This document shows, piece by piece, positions 28,001-36,060 of a DNA stretch of 64,000 bases. A program made the translations under genes and the position numbers. The first letter of the stretch is position 1. Each line of letters opens with the position of its first letter. Source of the stretch: an uncultured Eubacteriales bacterium (GTDB lineage Bacteria; Bacillota; Clostridia; Christensenellales; Aristaeellaceae); assembly GCA_902790525.1 (NCBI GenBank), contig CADASI010000001.1, positions 1 through 64,000 of the forward strand, read 5' to 3'. The notes below the pieces were generated by a model. The model searched no databases and was not told the origin of the DNA. It saw only the letters and a program-made list of their open reading frames with translations.

Positions 28001-29284
28001 CAAGTGGTGGACACGCTACAGCGCTATGTTATGGAAGAGCATGACCGCGAGTCTACCATGAGCGAGGTGCTGTCACTGATGACCGGTCGCGGCAAAGTCA
28101 AGGTGATCATCCTGAAGGCGTTCCATGACAAGGCCACCTTGGCTACTGCTTTCCGTAGTTTTCTGTTTGAAGCATCGCCCGAGCTGAAGGCTATCGCGGA
28201 CAAGCTGAACCTTCAGCCGGAACCGCTGAACGACAAACTGCACCAGGTCATGCAGGGCTTCATCTACACTTGGACTGAGGATCAGGTTAAGGAGAAGTTG
28301 GCTGCCGTTGCGCAAGAATACATTTACCTTGATGTGCTGAATAGCGTGATCGGCAAGGATTGCCATGATATATCCGAAGCCCGAAAAGAGCTTGCCAATG
28401 TATTTAAATTCTTCCGCATTTCGATGGAAGTTGTCGAAAAGCTGAAGCTTCCTTGGTTTGACGCGCTCAGAATCCTATGCAAAGTATCCCGTGGGGGCAT
28501 TGCTCAGGAGACCCCGGAGGAACAGACTCAGGAGATCGAAGTCATTCGTCAGTATGGCAAAGAAGCCATGAGTGCCCTGCGCGACGCGAAGCCAGTACTT
28601 AGTGCAATTCTTGAAAGCCGAGGCCTGGATTGTACCAAAGACGAGCTTGATACTATCTATCAGGGACTCAAAGAAATGACCTATGATACGACAATAGGCC
28701 AGTTTGAGAATGCTTTAAAGGCGCAGACTGCACGGGTTAGCATGGCACGCAACCGCGTGTTGCTACTGAACAAGTGGACGACTCTCACCGGTGAGGAAAC
28801 CGTCAAGAGCTGGTGCGTGACGCATAAAGCTCCGATTCAGTGGATTGTTCCGAAAACTGTTTTGAAGGCAATCCTAACGGTCATAGATGTGCAGCAAAAC
28901 GCGCGTATCATGGATCAGCAGGTCGTTAGCGCGTTGCAAGTCCTGGATACGTTGGATGTTGGCCTGATGACGGATGATCAAAAGATCGAAGCAGCTCTGA
29001 TCAGCACGATTGGCATCGAGTATAAGGAGATTTGGCAAGCTGAACGTGATGTGCTGATTTCTAAAGCCAGGCAGAAAAACGGCGCTGACATGAGTACATG
29101 GAGCGTGACAGAGCTTATCTCTGTTCAGCGCATGCTCAAAGAGGCACAGCAGGAAAAGGCAAAGAAGGAAAAGCTCGTTGCCACCAAGGACTCTGTCCAG
29201 AACATGCCGGAAGCCAAGCTGCGCAATCGGATTGCAACCTTCCTTGACCAACATCCAGAGTTCTGTGACAGCTTTATGGAATGA
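25082..29284 (+). CDS. brxC: BrxC: large P-loop ATPase of the BREX system
   Basis: 1,400 residues. Walker A GSYGTGKS lies at about 67-74 and a Walker B GIFFIWDEFTEY at about 244-255, the AAA-type N-terminal module of BrxC/PglY. The remaining 1,100 residues are helical with no clear motif. BrxC is required for BREX defence in the systems studied and is thought to form ATP-dependent assemblies on DNA. It is 17 bp after brxP, has GAAGGGAG upstream of the ATG, and overlaps the region of the pglZ ribosome site. At 1,400 residues it is somewhat longer than type 1 BrxC (about 1,200, from memory). Confidence 0.9.
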   Translation: MPVQKYSNYLEVNPLFESVVDIDADQRNPRLWQEYIVGEDMTKLVEFLCQSLGNEAPDLRRSFWVHGSYGTGKSYAAIFVKHLLEEKPDTVDAFMANHQMLSPFRTRFMKCRRNGDYLVIWKTGCTGIRSGDMMLLEAEKAVREALIAKFGDEADLGSGSLLNAVKAKLNDDKINWEFVLDSTTLGDDYPTVDELRAKVSAGDLKALQRTATVIRQNGWGLVDNLETFKAWITEVIDANGLAKSGIFFIWDEFTEYVNHSDDHTVMQQISEFCKVKPFFMLYVVHRSDEMVDSMGKDRYQMITNRFHTAEFHISADASYDLIAGSFGSRPGMDEHWKEERKAVVKEIKPHLPDMAGLDDKLSESIEYLCPMHPMTIKLLARVAESYAAAQRTLFRFMKDQSVPDQGFIGYINKYGPDDQAKWLTPEWLWDYFFTRESDFSDKDTKAAEFIRHFEESKHLVEGDENTFRVFKVAMLLLAVMSSTKGVYGGVKSQGGISATVECLKSCLAGTMTAQMVDDKLQILEDDKLMNRDAHGGATRLQLPFKASAGDEFDKRYSSNDKKYSRYQMFTRDGIFSSAFEKRALDENDPASKRIKVAVCCAETLSIKNRLDEIQKELDKAPYKLGLLLVTVKDDTQALSIQGELERLARDGDERLIIALIRTAFTDDKRKEWLTRMTRMEMASEAAQTASAGGYKIEMEQIVATWVNQAIAGSKIIAWHGTQVFSNQYGMAQLRKTISTNVLQTLFPYAPETIVVTSTAYKACNDPAPLVGITRSTNNSQMKSVLTGMQTAGIMDAASIHELSQKDGSRGAKAIAAVARLVEEQMASGQRVNLSNLWERLQHTPYGYYDTIACGVLLGYVFSFYKDGKNGGFSWIDSTQSPFPLVEAHLKTMVYYLCKGKMTTDYLSAGTLTFQKFREYAKAFFSLDESRVVEETECWRNIREAITKSGSPLWTLKYLDDEIYVNPSYRDATLQVVDTLQRYVMEEHDRESTMSEVLSLMTGRGKVKVIILKAFHDKATLATAFRSFLFEASPELKAIADKLNLQPEPLNDKLHQVMQGFIYTWTEDQVKEKLAAVAQEYIYLDVLNSVIGKDCHDISEARKELANVFKFFRISMEVVEKLKLPWFDALRILCKVSRGGIAQETPEEQTQEIEVIRQYGKEAMSALRDAKPVLSAILESRGLDCTKDELDTIYQGLKEMTYDTTIGQFENALKAQTARVSMARNRVLLLNKWTTLTGEETVKSWCVTHKAPIQWIVPKTVLKAILTVIDVQQNARIMDQQVVSALQVLDTLDVGLMTDDQKIEAALISTIGIEYKEIWQAERDVLISKARQKNGADMSTWSVTELISVQRMLKEAQQEKAKKEKLVATKDSVQNMPEAKLRNRIATFLDQHPEFCDSFME

Positions 29285-29295
29285 GGGAAATTGAT

Positions 29296-31662
29296 ATGAC
29301 CATTCAAGAAGCCATTGGAAAGCTTCAGGAAGAGAAGCAAAACCGTCTTCCGGCGCGATTCCATTGCCGTGCAATCATGGTTCGTACGATTGCACAGTAT
29401 TCCCTTTTGCTGGAAGAGCTGAAGCAGCTTGGCGATATAAGCGTTGTTTCGGTAGACGATTTGTTTTCCGGCGCGGATGTAATGCCGAGCTACGAAAAGC
29501 TGACGGGGAAAGAATACCAGGACAAGTGGATCATTCTTCCTGGCGTGAGTGAGTATTTGCGTCTCTTCCATGCCAATGAGGAAACTGCACAGCGTTTCGG
29601 CTCACTGTGGCACTATCAGTGGGACGCCAGTACGACCGGTCGGATTCTCATCCCTCTGTGGGGTTGCGATACACTGTGGTATGACAGTGCCCTTATGCTA
29701 TGCGATGACGAACGGCAAAAAGGTTTTGTATTTGACTGTACCGGCAGTGGCGAGCCTCAGAGAATGAACATCCAGGTGCTTTCCGGTGACTTCGAGCAAT
29801 ACATGACAGATCTTCAGGCCAGCCATGGTTATGCTTCCTATGGACTGAAGGAATGGTACAACTTCTGGTACGAGCCTCAACTTGGTATTGTAGACCACCT
29901 GATTCTGACGAAGCGCTTCAAAAGCATTAAACAAACAGACGGTGATATCCAAATCCATGTGGTGCGCGATACACTGAGTTTTGTCAGGGAAAACCTTGCA
30001 GGTGGCCAGATTCTTACCAGCGAAAACTGCCCAAGGGAAGCCCAGGAGGCGTTGTTTTCCTATGCCTTGAAAGGCGAAACGGTTGACCATGCGGTTTTGG
30101 CAGCGCTGAATGCCCATGTATTCCAGCCGCTGGATCTGATGGGAAAATGGGCGACCATGACAAAGGGACAAAAGCAGCTCGTTTTCTTATGGTATGCTCT
30201 GCATCCGGATGACTCCTATTTGGGCTTCTGCGTTAGCATGGCAAAAGAACTCGATGATCTGCCCTATCGTATCCTCACCTCGATATTCCCGGCGCGAAGC
30301 AACCATCCGGATTGGGTTGCCGACTCCCAGGCGCTTATTGCGGCCGTGCCGATTGAAAGAAGCGATGAGTATTTTGCCTTGCTTGATGAAATTCCATCCT
30401 TGGAAGAGCGCTTGGATTACCTCTCAGCTGGTTCGGTTCGCGAACGCATTTACATACTGCATCTGGTCGGGCAATGGTTGAGAGCCGACCAAGAGGCCGC
30501 ATTGCAGAGCCAGAAGTTGCGAGAGACTTACCCAGCGCTATATGCATATCTGTCTTCTGACAGCTATCCGGATGAAGCACTCAAAAGGTATTTCGGGAAA
30601 TATAAGACATTCAAGCTTTCCAATACACTGCCCGTGGATGAAGAGTCCTATTTCGCTGGATTTGACACAGAGCCATATGAGTATCGTTATCCTACTCTGT
30701 GCGATGAGGTGGCGGATGGCGAAACGTTTGTGTTGTGGATAGATGCGCTTGGTGCAGAGTGGATGCCTTTGCTTGGATGGGCGTTAGAAACCTTCGGAGA
30801 AGGAAATATGTCATCCGTCAAGGTGACACAGGCCCTTCTACCTTCGGAAACGAAGTTCAACGACCTGTGGAATCAGATGGACCTACCCAGCGACAAATAT
30901 GATAAGCTTGACAAGCTGGCACATAAGGGAGTTGTTGATGACAAGGACTATTATGCTTGCGTTGAAGAGCAGCTTCGCTTTGTAAGCGATGTAGTACGAA
31001 TTGTTGACAAGCTTCTGAAACAGTACGCTCGTGTTTTGATTACGGGTGACCATGGAACAAGTCGTCTGGCAGCACGGTTCTTCCATAAGCGAGATGCAAT
31101 GCTATTGCCTGCACATGCCGAAGCTGGGAGTCATGGGCGTTTCTGCAAGATCAATGATAGCGTCTCACCGATGATGTCGATTCAAAAAGCCGCCAAAGAT
31201 TCCGCCGGGAATCGATATCTCGTATTCTCCAACTATGATCACTATGCAAAGTCAGGCTTTGCCGCTGGTGCGGATGATGATGTTGCTATCTATGGTGAAA
31301 TCCACGGCGGCGCATCTCCGGAAGAACTGCTTGTGCCTGTGTTCACCGTCAACAGCCGCCACGGCATACCGTTGACCGCCAAATGGAGTATGCCCGGGAA
31401 TTCGGTCAAGATATCGAGTAAGCGTGCAAAATGCCGCATCCAGTTCTCCAAGCCTGTCTCTTCTGTACAGGCAACGATAGGCGATCTGAAAGCGGAATGC
31501 ACATCTGCCATGTTGCCTTCTAAGGATTGGACGGTTGTCTTTAGTGGCTTAAAGATCAACAAGCCGACGCAATTCCAGGTTGCATTGCAGGCAGATGGAA
31601 CACTGGTCTCCATTGATCCGGTAGAGGTAAAGCCGGCGCTCGGAGGTGACGATCCGTTTTGA
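29296..31662 (+). CDS. pglZ: PglZ: alkaline-phosphatase-superfamily protein of BREX
   Basis: About 788 residues. The alkaline-phosphatase-type metal site is seen in VLWIDALGAEW (about 478-488, with the metal-binding Asp), a LPSETKFN segment where the nucleophile usually lies, and ITGDHGTSRLAARF (about 582-595, GDHG). PglZ is the gene shared by all BREX types; a nuclease or phosphodiesterase role has been shown for some. A start at 29281 would overlap the brxC stop; I prefer the ATG at 29296, which has GAGGG 8 bp before it. The helical N-terminal half likely binds partners. Co-transcribed with its neighbours. Confidence 0.9.
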   Translation: MTIQEAIGKLQEEKQNRLPARFHCRAIMVRTIAQYSLLLEELKQLGDISVVSVDDLFSGADVMPSYEKLTGKEYQDKWIILPGVSEYLRLFHANEETAQRFGSLWHYQWDASTTGRILIPLWGCDTLWYDSALMLCDDERQKGFVFDCTGSGEPQRMNIQVLSGDFEQYMTDLQASHGYASYGLKEWYNFWYEPQLGIVDHLILTKRFKSIKQTDGDIQIHVVRDTLSFVRENLAGGQILTSENCPREAQEALFSYALKGETVDHAVLAALNAHVFQPLDLMGKWATMTKGQKQLVFLWYALHPDDSYLGFCVSMAKELDDLPYRILTSIFPARSNHPDWVADSQALIAAVPIERSDEYFALLDEIPSLEERLDYLSAGSVRERIYILHLVGQWLRADQEAALQSQKLRETYPALYAYLSSDSYPDEALKRYFGKYKTFKLSNTLPVDEESYFAGFDTEPYEYRYPTLCDEVADGETFVLWIDALGAEWMPLLGWALETFGEGNMSSVKVTQALLPSETKFNDLWNQMDLPSDKYDKLDKLAHKGVVDDKDYYACVEEQLRFVSDVVRIVDKLLKQYARVLITGDHGTSRLAARFFHKRDAMLLPAHAEAGSHGRFCKINDSVSPMMSIQKAAKDSAGNRYLVFSNYDHYAKSGFAAGADDDVAIYGEIHGGASPEELLVPVFTVNSRHGIPLTAKWSMPGNSVKISSKRAKCRIQFSKPVSSVQATIGDLKAECTSAMLPSKDWTVVFSGLKINKPTQFQVALQADGTLVSIDPVEVKPALGGDDPF

Positions 31663-31859
31663 GAAAGAAAGCCATATGCGTTGACTGCGGCAAACCAATC
31701 ACAAAGGATGAGATTGCATTGTCCAGAAAGTTGATCGATCCCGATACGGAAGAGCTATACTGTCTTGCCTGTATGGCTGCAAATTTCGGATGCACCGAGG
31801 AAGATTTACGAATTAAGATTCAGGAATTCAAAGAGCAGGGCTGCACACTGTTCCTATAG
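31659..31859 (+). CDS. 66-residue zinc-ribbon protein between pglZ and brxL
   Basis: CVDC near the start and CLAC in the middle form a four-cysteine zinc knuckle, followed by an acidic helix. The start is TTG, overlapping the TGA of pglZ, with GGAGGTGA 10 bp upstream; this placement implies translational coupling and supports a real gene. It ends 15 bp before brxL. I recall no name for it. A small zinc protein in this position could be an adaptor or regulator of PglZ or BrxL. Confidence 0.72.
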   Translation: MRKKAICVDCGKPITKDEIALSRKLIDPDTEELYCLACMAANFGCTEEDLRIKIQEFKEQGCTLFL

Positions 31860-31873
31860 TGGAGGATGAGAAA

Positions 31874-33334
31874 ATGGTTGAAGATAGAATCCGTGAAGTA
31901 TTTGCCGATATGGTTGTACTAAAAGATCCTCAGCGGAGCGAATACTTTTCCAACCTTAGCATTCCGTCCTATATGCGCGATTGGCTTGTCATGAAGTTTT
32001 CGGATGACGAGGGGGTCATCGACTATGATAGCGTCAGGCGCTATATCAAGCGATATATCCCCAGCCGTGAGGATTTTGAGCAATACAAATTTCAGATGGT
32101 AAACGGCGAAACCGTTCAGTTTCTGGCACGCGTACGCGTTTCTGTCGATGTAAAATCAGGCAAGACCATTTTTGAACTGCCTGATTTCGGCGGTGCACGT
32201 GGCGGCGCATCTGGTGTAGTTGCCTTCGACGTAGCGGAGGAATGGCAGGAGACCCTACTACGTGAAAGCGAGAATTGGGGTATCGTTACGCTTTCCTGGA
32301 CCATGGAGGGGACGGCAGCTAAGCCCAAGGGTGTTATCACCATGGTGGGCTACAAGCCATTCTGCCCTTATTCTGTCGATCTGGACTTCTACCGAGAGGC
32401 AAGGCAACAGTTCGACATTCACGAATGGATCGACGTGATCATTAGTGCAGTCGATTACAACCCGGATGGCTATCTGGACGAAGACGGAAACATCAGTGAG
32501 ACCACAAAGCTTTTCTTCCTGCGTAGGCTGCTTCCCTTTGTCGAAAAGCGCGTAAATATGATCGAACTGGCACCCAAGGGAACAGGCAAGAGTTATGTAT
32601 TTGAGAAGATCAGTAAACGTGGCTGGTTGATCAGCGGCGGCACTGTGTCCAGAGCTTCTCTGATCTATGATAACGCGAGAAAAACTGGTGGCTTGCTGAC
32701 GAGATTCGATTATGTCGGGTTTGATGAAGTGCAATCCATTACTTTCGAAAATCCCGGACAGATTCAACAGGCGCTGAAGCACTACATGGAGTTCGGTGAG
32801 ATCAAAGGATTCGATGCGATGCTGACAGCTGATGCAGGCGTCATCGTCCTGGGTAACATCAATGCTGAACGGTTTGATATCAACAAAAACATGGTAGAAC
32901 ACATCAGTGAGGTATTCGGCGAGTCCGCAACCCTGGACCGATTCCACGGCTTTATTCCTGGCTGGGAAATTCCACGCTTGACCACTGGCCTAATTGCCAA
33001 GGGCTGGGCCATCAATACGGAATACTTCGCTGAGGTCATGCATTCGCTTCGTGACGATCTCAGTTATGCAGCAGTTGTTGATGCTATGCTTGATATTCCG
33101 TCGAAGGCTGACAAACGGCATACCACAGCGATCAAGCGCCTGTGTACCGCGCTGCTCAAGCTGCTCTTCCCGCATGTTCAGTCGCCGGAAGACATTGATC
33201 GCGAGGATTTCATCAAGTACTGCCTGCAGCCAGCCATGGAGATGCGCGGAGTGATTTATAAACAGCTGTGTATCATCGATCCGAAAGAATATGCTGTTGC
33301 GAGCAAAGCAATCCCTGAGATTACCTGCAAATAA
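31874..33334 (+). CDS. brxL: BrxL: AAA+ Lon-like protein of BREX, short form
   Basis: 486 residues. The N-terminal region matches BrxL (MRDWLVMKFSD, then ELPDFGGARG and W...E...WGIVTLSW). The AAA+ module has Walker A APKGTGKSYVFE at about 232-243 and Walker B YVGFDEVQ at about 280-287, followed by the sensor-like GNIN. The protein ends shortly after the ATPase lid, so the C-terminal Lon-protease-like domain of type 1 BrxL (total about 680 residues, from memory) seems absent. GGAGG lies 9 bp before the ATG at 31874; a GTG at 31859 is a less likely start. BrxL is a DNA-binding, helicase-like ring needed for phage restriction in type 1. Confidence 0.88.
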   Translation: MVEDRIREVFADMVVLKDPQRSEYFSNLSIPSYMRDWLVMKFSDDEGVIDYDSVRRYIKRYIPSREDFEQYKFQMVNGETVQFLARVRVSVDVKSGKTIFELPDFGGARGGASGVVAFDVAEEWQETLLRESENWGIVTLSWTMEGTAAKPKGVITMVGYKPFCPYSVDLDFYREARQQFDIHEWIDVIISAVDYNPDGYLDEDGNISETTKLFFLRRLLPFVEKRVNMIELAPKGTGKSYVFEKISKRGWLISGGTVSRASLIYDNARKTGGLLTRFDYVGFDEVQSITFENPGQIQQALKHYMEFGEIKGFDAMLTADAGVIVLGNINAERFDINKNMVEHISEVFGESATLDRFHGFIPGWEIPRLTTGLIAKGWAINTEYFAEVMHSLRDDLSYAAVVDAMLDIPSKADKRHTTAIKRLCTALLKLLFPHVQSPEDIDREDFIKYCLQPAMEMRGVIYKQLCIIDPKEYAVASKAIPEITCK

Positions 33335-33352
33335 ACCTTAAGTGGAGGAGCC

Positions 33353-34480
33353 ATGATTTACGCAGACCATGCAGCAACTACGGCATTGAGCCAAGCCGCC
33401 TATGAAGCCATGCTCCCATGGTTCCAGGAAAGATATGGCAATCCGTCTACCCTCTACAGTCTTGCTCGGGATCCGCGTAAGGCTGTGATTGCTGCGCGTG
33501 AAAGCATTGCTCTGGCCATCGGTGCGCAGCCATCGGAGATTATCTTTACCAGTGGAGGGAGTGAATCAGATAATCTAGCAATCAAGGGCGTTGCTTTCCG
33601 GTATCTTGGGGAAAGGAAACGTTTTATTACCAGTGAAATCGAACACCATGCAGTATTGCACGCCTTTGATGCGCTTGGGCGATATGGTTTTTCTGCGGAT
33701 ATCCTCCCCGTTAATGGGAAGGGCATAATTGGCGTTGATAAACTGTCCAAGGAGCTGAACGCTGAAACTGTGCTTGTTTCTATCATGCTGGCCAATAATG
33801 AAATCGGCACAATTGAACCTGTTCAGGCACTGGCGGAAGCCGCGCACAAAAATGGCACGCTCTTTCACACCGATGCCGTGCAGGCTGTTGGGCATATCCC
33901 TATCGATGTGAAAGCTTTGGGTGTCGATTTACTATCTGCCTCCGCACACAAGTTCAATGGGCCGAAAGGCATTGGATTTCTTTATGTGCGAAACGGCGTT
34001 GTGTTGGAACCGCTTATTCATGGTGGCGGGCAGGAAAACGGCATCCGCGCGGGAACTGAGAATGTCGCGGGAATCGTCGGCATGGCGGTGGCATTGCGGG
34101 AACATATCGATCATATGGATGAAGAATGTAAGCATCTTCATATACTTCAGAAAGTGCTTGTTGATGCACTGCGCGCTGCAGATTTGGACTTTATCGTCAA
34201 TGGTTCAAGCAATCGAATACCCGGCAATATCAGTCTGTCCTTCGCCAATGTGAGCGGCGAAATGTTGTTGCATCGTCTTGATCTTATGGGTATTTCCGTT
34301 GCAACTGGCAGCGCATGTAACTCGAAGGAAGCGGAGGTTTCACATGTTATCAGGGCAATCGGTGTTCCTCCGGAATATGCACTTGGTACCATCCGTATAT
34401 CCTTTGGACCAGAGAATACCGTTGAGGATGCAGATAAAGTTGCGCTGTGTCTAAGGAAGATCATATGTAGGGATCAATGA
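33353..34480 (+). CDS. Cysteine desulfurase (IscS/NifS/DndA type)
   Basis: PLP-dependent enzyme that removes sulfur from cysteine and holds it as a persulfide. The PLP lysine lies in SAHKFNGPKG (about residue 199), the cofactor-binding histidine in EIEHHAVLHAF, and the catalytic Cys in TGSACNSKEAE (about 321). The length, 375 residues, is standard. It is 18 bp after brxL with GGAGGAG upstream, so it belongs to the BREX operon. Placement beside BrxP mirrors dndA beside dndC, and it is the obvious sulfur donor for a DNA or Fe-S modification step. A general Fe-S cluster role cannot be excluded. Confidence 0.9.
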   Translation: MIYADHAATTALSQAAYEAMLPWFQERYGNPSTLYSLARDPRKAVIAARESIALAIGAQPSEIIFTSGGSESDNLAIKGVAFRYLGERKRFITSEIEHHAVLHAFDALGRYGFSADILPVNGKGIIGVDKLSKELNAETVLVSIMLANNEIGTIEPVQALAEAAHKNGTLFHTDAVQAVGHIPIDVKALGVDLLSASAHKFNGPKGIGFLYVRNGVVLEPLIHGGGQENGIRAGTENVAGIVGMAVALREHIDHMDEECKHLHILQKVLVDALRAADLDFIVNGSSNRIPGNISLSFANVSGEMLLHRLDLMGISVATGSACNSKEAEVSHVIRAIGVPPEYALGTIRISFGPENTVEDADKVALCLRKIICRDQ

Positions 34481-34513
34481 TACTGGAACGGGAATAGAAG
34501 AGTACCATTATGA

Positions 34514-34541
34514 ATGCCGCGTAGGAATACCTGCGCGGCAT
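34514..34541 (+). terminator. Hairpin after the BREX operon
   Basis: An 8-bp stem ATGCCGCG/CGCGGCAT with a 12-base loop, 33 bp after the cysteine desulfurase stop. The T tract is weak. Confidence 0.5.
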
Positions 34542-34567
34542 ATACTATGATTGCGTTAGTTTCAATG

Positions 34568-35065
34568 TTAAGCTGCATCAAACGCAATTTCCCAGATTCT
34601 GCGGATGTTTTCGTCGTCACTCTTGGCAGCCTCACCATAATTAGTGTGGGATTGCCTTCTGCCGTCTGTCGTGAATTGCATTTCCCCTATGGCGGTAGTG
34701 TTTCTGTTGCTCCGTTCTACGTTAAAAACGCGGATGTCAGCATAGCCTGCCGGGGTGTCATGGTAAGTAATTGCCAGATGAGTACTGGCCATACGTGCAC
34801 GGACATCTGTGGCGGGAAGGGTGATGTAGATCATGGATTCCGCACCATCGCGGATGCGCCTGCATTTGAAATCATCCGGGGTGAAGCGGTTCGTCCTCCC
34901 GCCGGGCCAGCCTTTGTTGTAAAGCGAGGTCATGGCCAGGTATGATCCGTTAAGGATCAAATCAATTACTTCGCGCTTGGCCCGGTGGATTAGCAAGGGT
35001 ATCCGGATAAAATCCATTTCATAACGGTATTCCCAATCAATTATCCTGTTCATATCATTTCTCAT
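34568..35065 (-). CDS. Hypothetical protein, first of the prophage minus-strand block
   Basis: 165 residues, neutral to basic, no membrane segment and no motif I recognise. It contains YRYEMDFIRIPLLIHRAKREVIDLIL as an amphipathic helical start and several Arg-rich strands. GGAGG lies 8 bp before the ATG at 35065; a further ATG at 35080 overlaps that ribosome site and is rejected. It is the last gene of the minus-strand series reading from the repressor. It converges on the end of the BREX operon, so the island-prophage boundary, if there is one, lies near 34.5 kb. Confidence 0.65.
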   Translation of the reverse strand: MRNDMNRIIDWEYRYEMDFIRIPLLIHRAKREVIDLILNGSYLAMTSLYNKGWPGGRTNRFTPDDFKCRRIRDGAESMIYITLPATDVRARMASTHLAITYHDTPAGYADIRVFNVERSNRNTTAIGEMQFTTDGRRQSHTNYGEAAKSDDENIRRIWEIAFDAA

Positions 35066-35099
35066 CGTCAGGTCCTCCATGCTTGTATGTTCGTTTACA

Positions 35100-35243
35100 C
35101 TATGCTGATATGGGAGTTGCCGGTTCGATTAGTTCTTCAATGTACTCATAGTACTCGCTTGCGGTCGGGAAGAACATCTTTCTGCCGTCTGGCAAAAGGC
35201 CAATAAAGCCCTGGCCGGTCGTATAGCCATACGGTTTGAACAT
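35100..35243 (-). CDS. 47-residue small protein
   Basis: Begins MFKPYGYTTGQGFIGLLPDG and ends after an acidic YYEYIEELIEP stretch. GAGGAGG is placed 10 bp before the ATG, and the spacing to its neighbours is normal for this block. Short, aromatic-rich and single-domain; the function is unknown. Similar tiny proteins are frequent in gut Firmicutes phages. Confidence 0.6.
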   Translation of the reverse strand: MFKPYGYTTGQGFIGLLPDGRKMFFPTASEYYEYIEELIEPATPISA

Positions 35244-35280
35244 AATTCTCAGCCTCCTCCCCATCGTTGTCGGTTTCTGC

Positions 35281-35820
35281 TTATGCTGCGCATGCCATTG
35301 GCATTATGATTCTGACGGGTACATCCATCTCATGGGCATAATCCACGGTCATAGCGGTTCCACCCGGCAGCCCGCCATATGCCGCCAGAAGGAGATCTGC
35401 GTTGTCTACCATATAGCGATTGCGCCGGAACAGGCAGGCACGGGTGAATTCATGGCTGATTACGGTTATCATATCGGCCTCATCGAAAAGGCGCGTATGG
35501 CGGGCCTGGTACTCAGGTGTCCATTTGGCCGCTTGGGTGTCGAAGGGTGAAACCATTTCCAGGATGATCCAGGGATAATCGTGCTTCAAATCCAACACTG
35601 CTTCGGCGGCAAACATATCCATGCCCAGGGCTCCGCCGCTGATGAAATGGGCGTATCCCTGCCCAATCAGGCCCTCTATGGTATCCCGAAGACGTGCTTT
35701 GAATACGATACAACGCGGATCGGATTCGTTGAATCCGAATGGCATCTTCTGAGGGCGATGGCCGGTGAAGGCGCAGCGCTTATAGGAGGGATGCGCTCTC
35801 CTGCGGATTTCGTTCTTCAT
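35281..35820 (-). CDS. SLOG-family protein (YpsA/DUF1273-like)
   Basis: 179 residues. Nucleotide-binding Rossmann-like fold of the SLOG superfamily: FTGHRPQKMPFG at the start, ISGGALGMDMFAAEAVLDLK, then ADMITVISHEFTR, RNRYMVDNADLLLAAYGGLPGGTA, all family hallmarks. SLOG proteins are proposed to bind or make nucleotide signals, and several take part in phage defence. The gene overlaps the upstream one by 4 bp (ATGA), so they are translationally coupled. Its position in the lysogeny block is typical of gut prophages. The specific ligand is unknown. Confidence 0.85.
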   Translation of the reverse strand: MKNEIRRRAHPSYKRCAFTGHRPQKMPFGFNESDPRCIVFKARLRDTIEGLIGQGYAHFISGGALGMDMFAAEAVLDLKHDYPWIILEMVSPFDTQAAKWTPEYQARHTRLFDEADMITVISHEFTRACLFRRNRYMVDNADLLLAAYGGLPGGTAMTVDYAHEMDVPVRIIMPMACAA

Positions 35821-36044
35821 GCCGTCACCTTCTTCATGCTGGAAATGTCGATCCGCTCAAGATCGAGCCTCTCCTTTTCACGGCGTCCGATGAAGTCGTG
35901 ATAAAAGCCATCTTCGTCATAATACCCGGTGACGGAAGCACAAATCTGAATACCGGGGTCACTCTCAATGGTGACGGTCACATGGCGGATATAGCCAAGG
36001 GAGTCCACCATGTCCATCTCGCGGGTTACTGTCCTTTTCTTCAT
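35817..36044 (-). CDS. Hypothetical protein coupled to the SLOG gene
   Basis: 75 residues with a beta-rich start (RTVTREMDMVDSLGYIRHVTVTI) and the sequence GYYDEDGFYHDFIGRREKERLD. No catalytic motif is visible. The ATG at 36044 is 8 bp after AGGAGG; the ATG two codons earlier is too close to it. Its stop overlaps the SLOG start by 4 bp, suggesting the two products act together. Confidence 0.65.
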   Translation of the reverse strand: MKKRTVTREMDMVDSLGYIRHVTVTIESDPGIQICASVTGYYDEDGFYHDFIGRREKERLDLERIDISSMKKVTA

Positions 36045-36060
36045 CTTCATAACCTCCTAT

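Larger units (their letters stand above)
17212..34480. other. BREX type 4 defence locus with regulator and added genes
   Basis: WYL regulator (minus), then unknown 1,162-residue protein, HNH, brxP, brxC, pglZ, zinc-ribbon, brxL and cysteine desulfurase on the plus strand with gaps of at most about 25 bp. The brxP-brxC-pglZ-brxL order is the type 4 core. No PglX-type methyltransferase or BrxA/BrxB gene is present. Confidence 0.85.
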
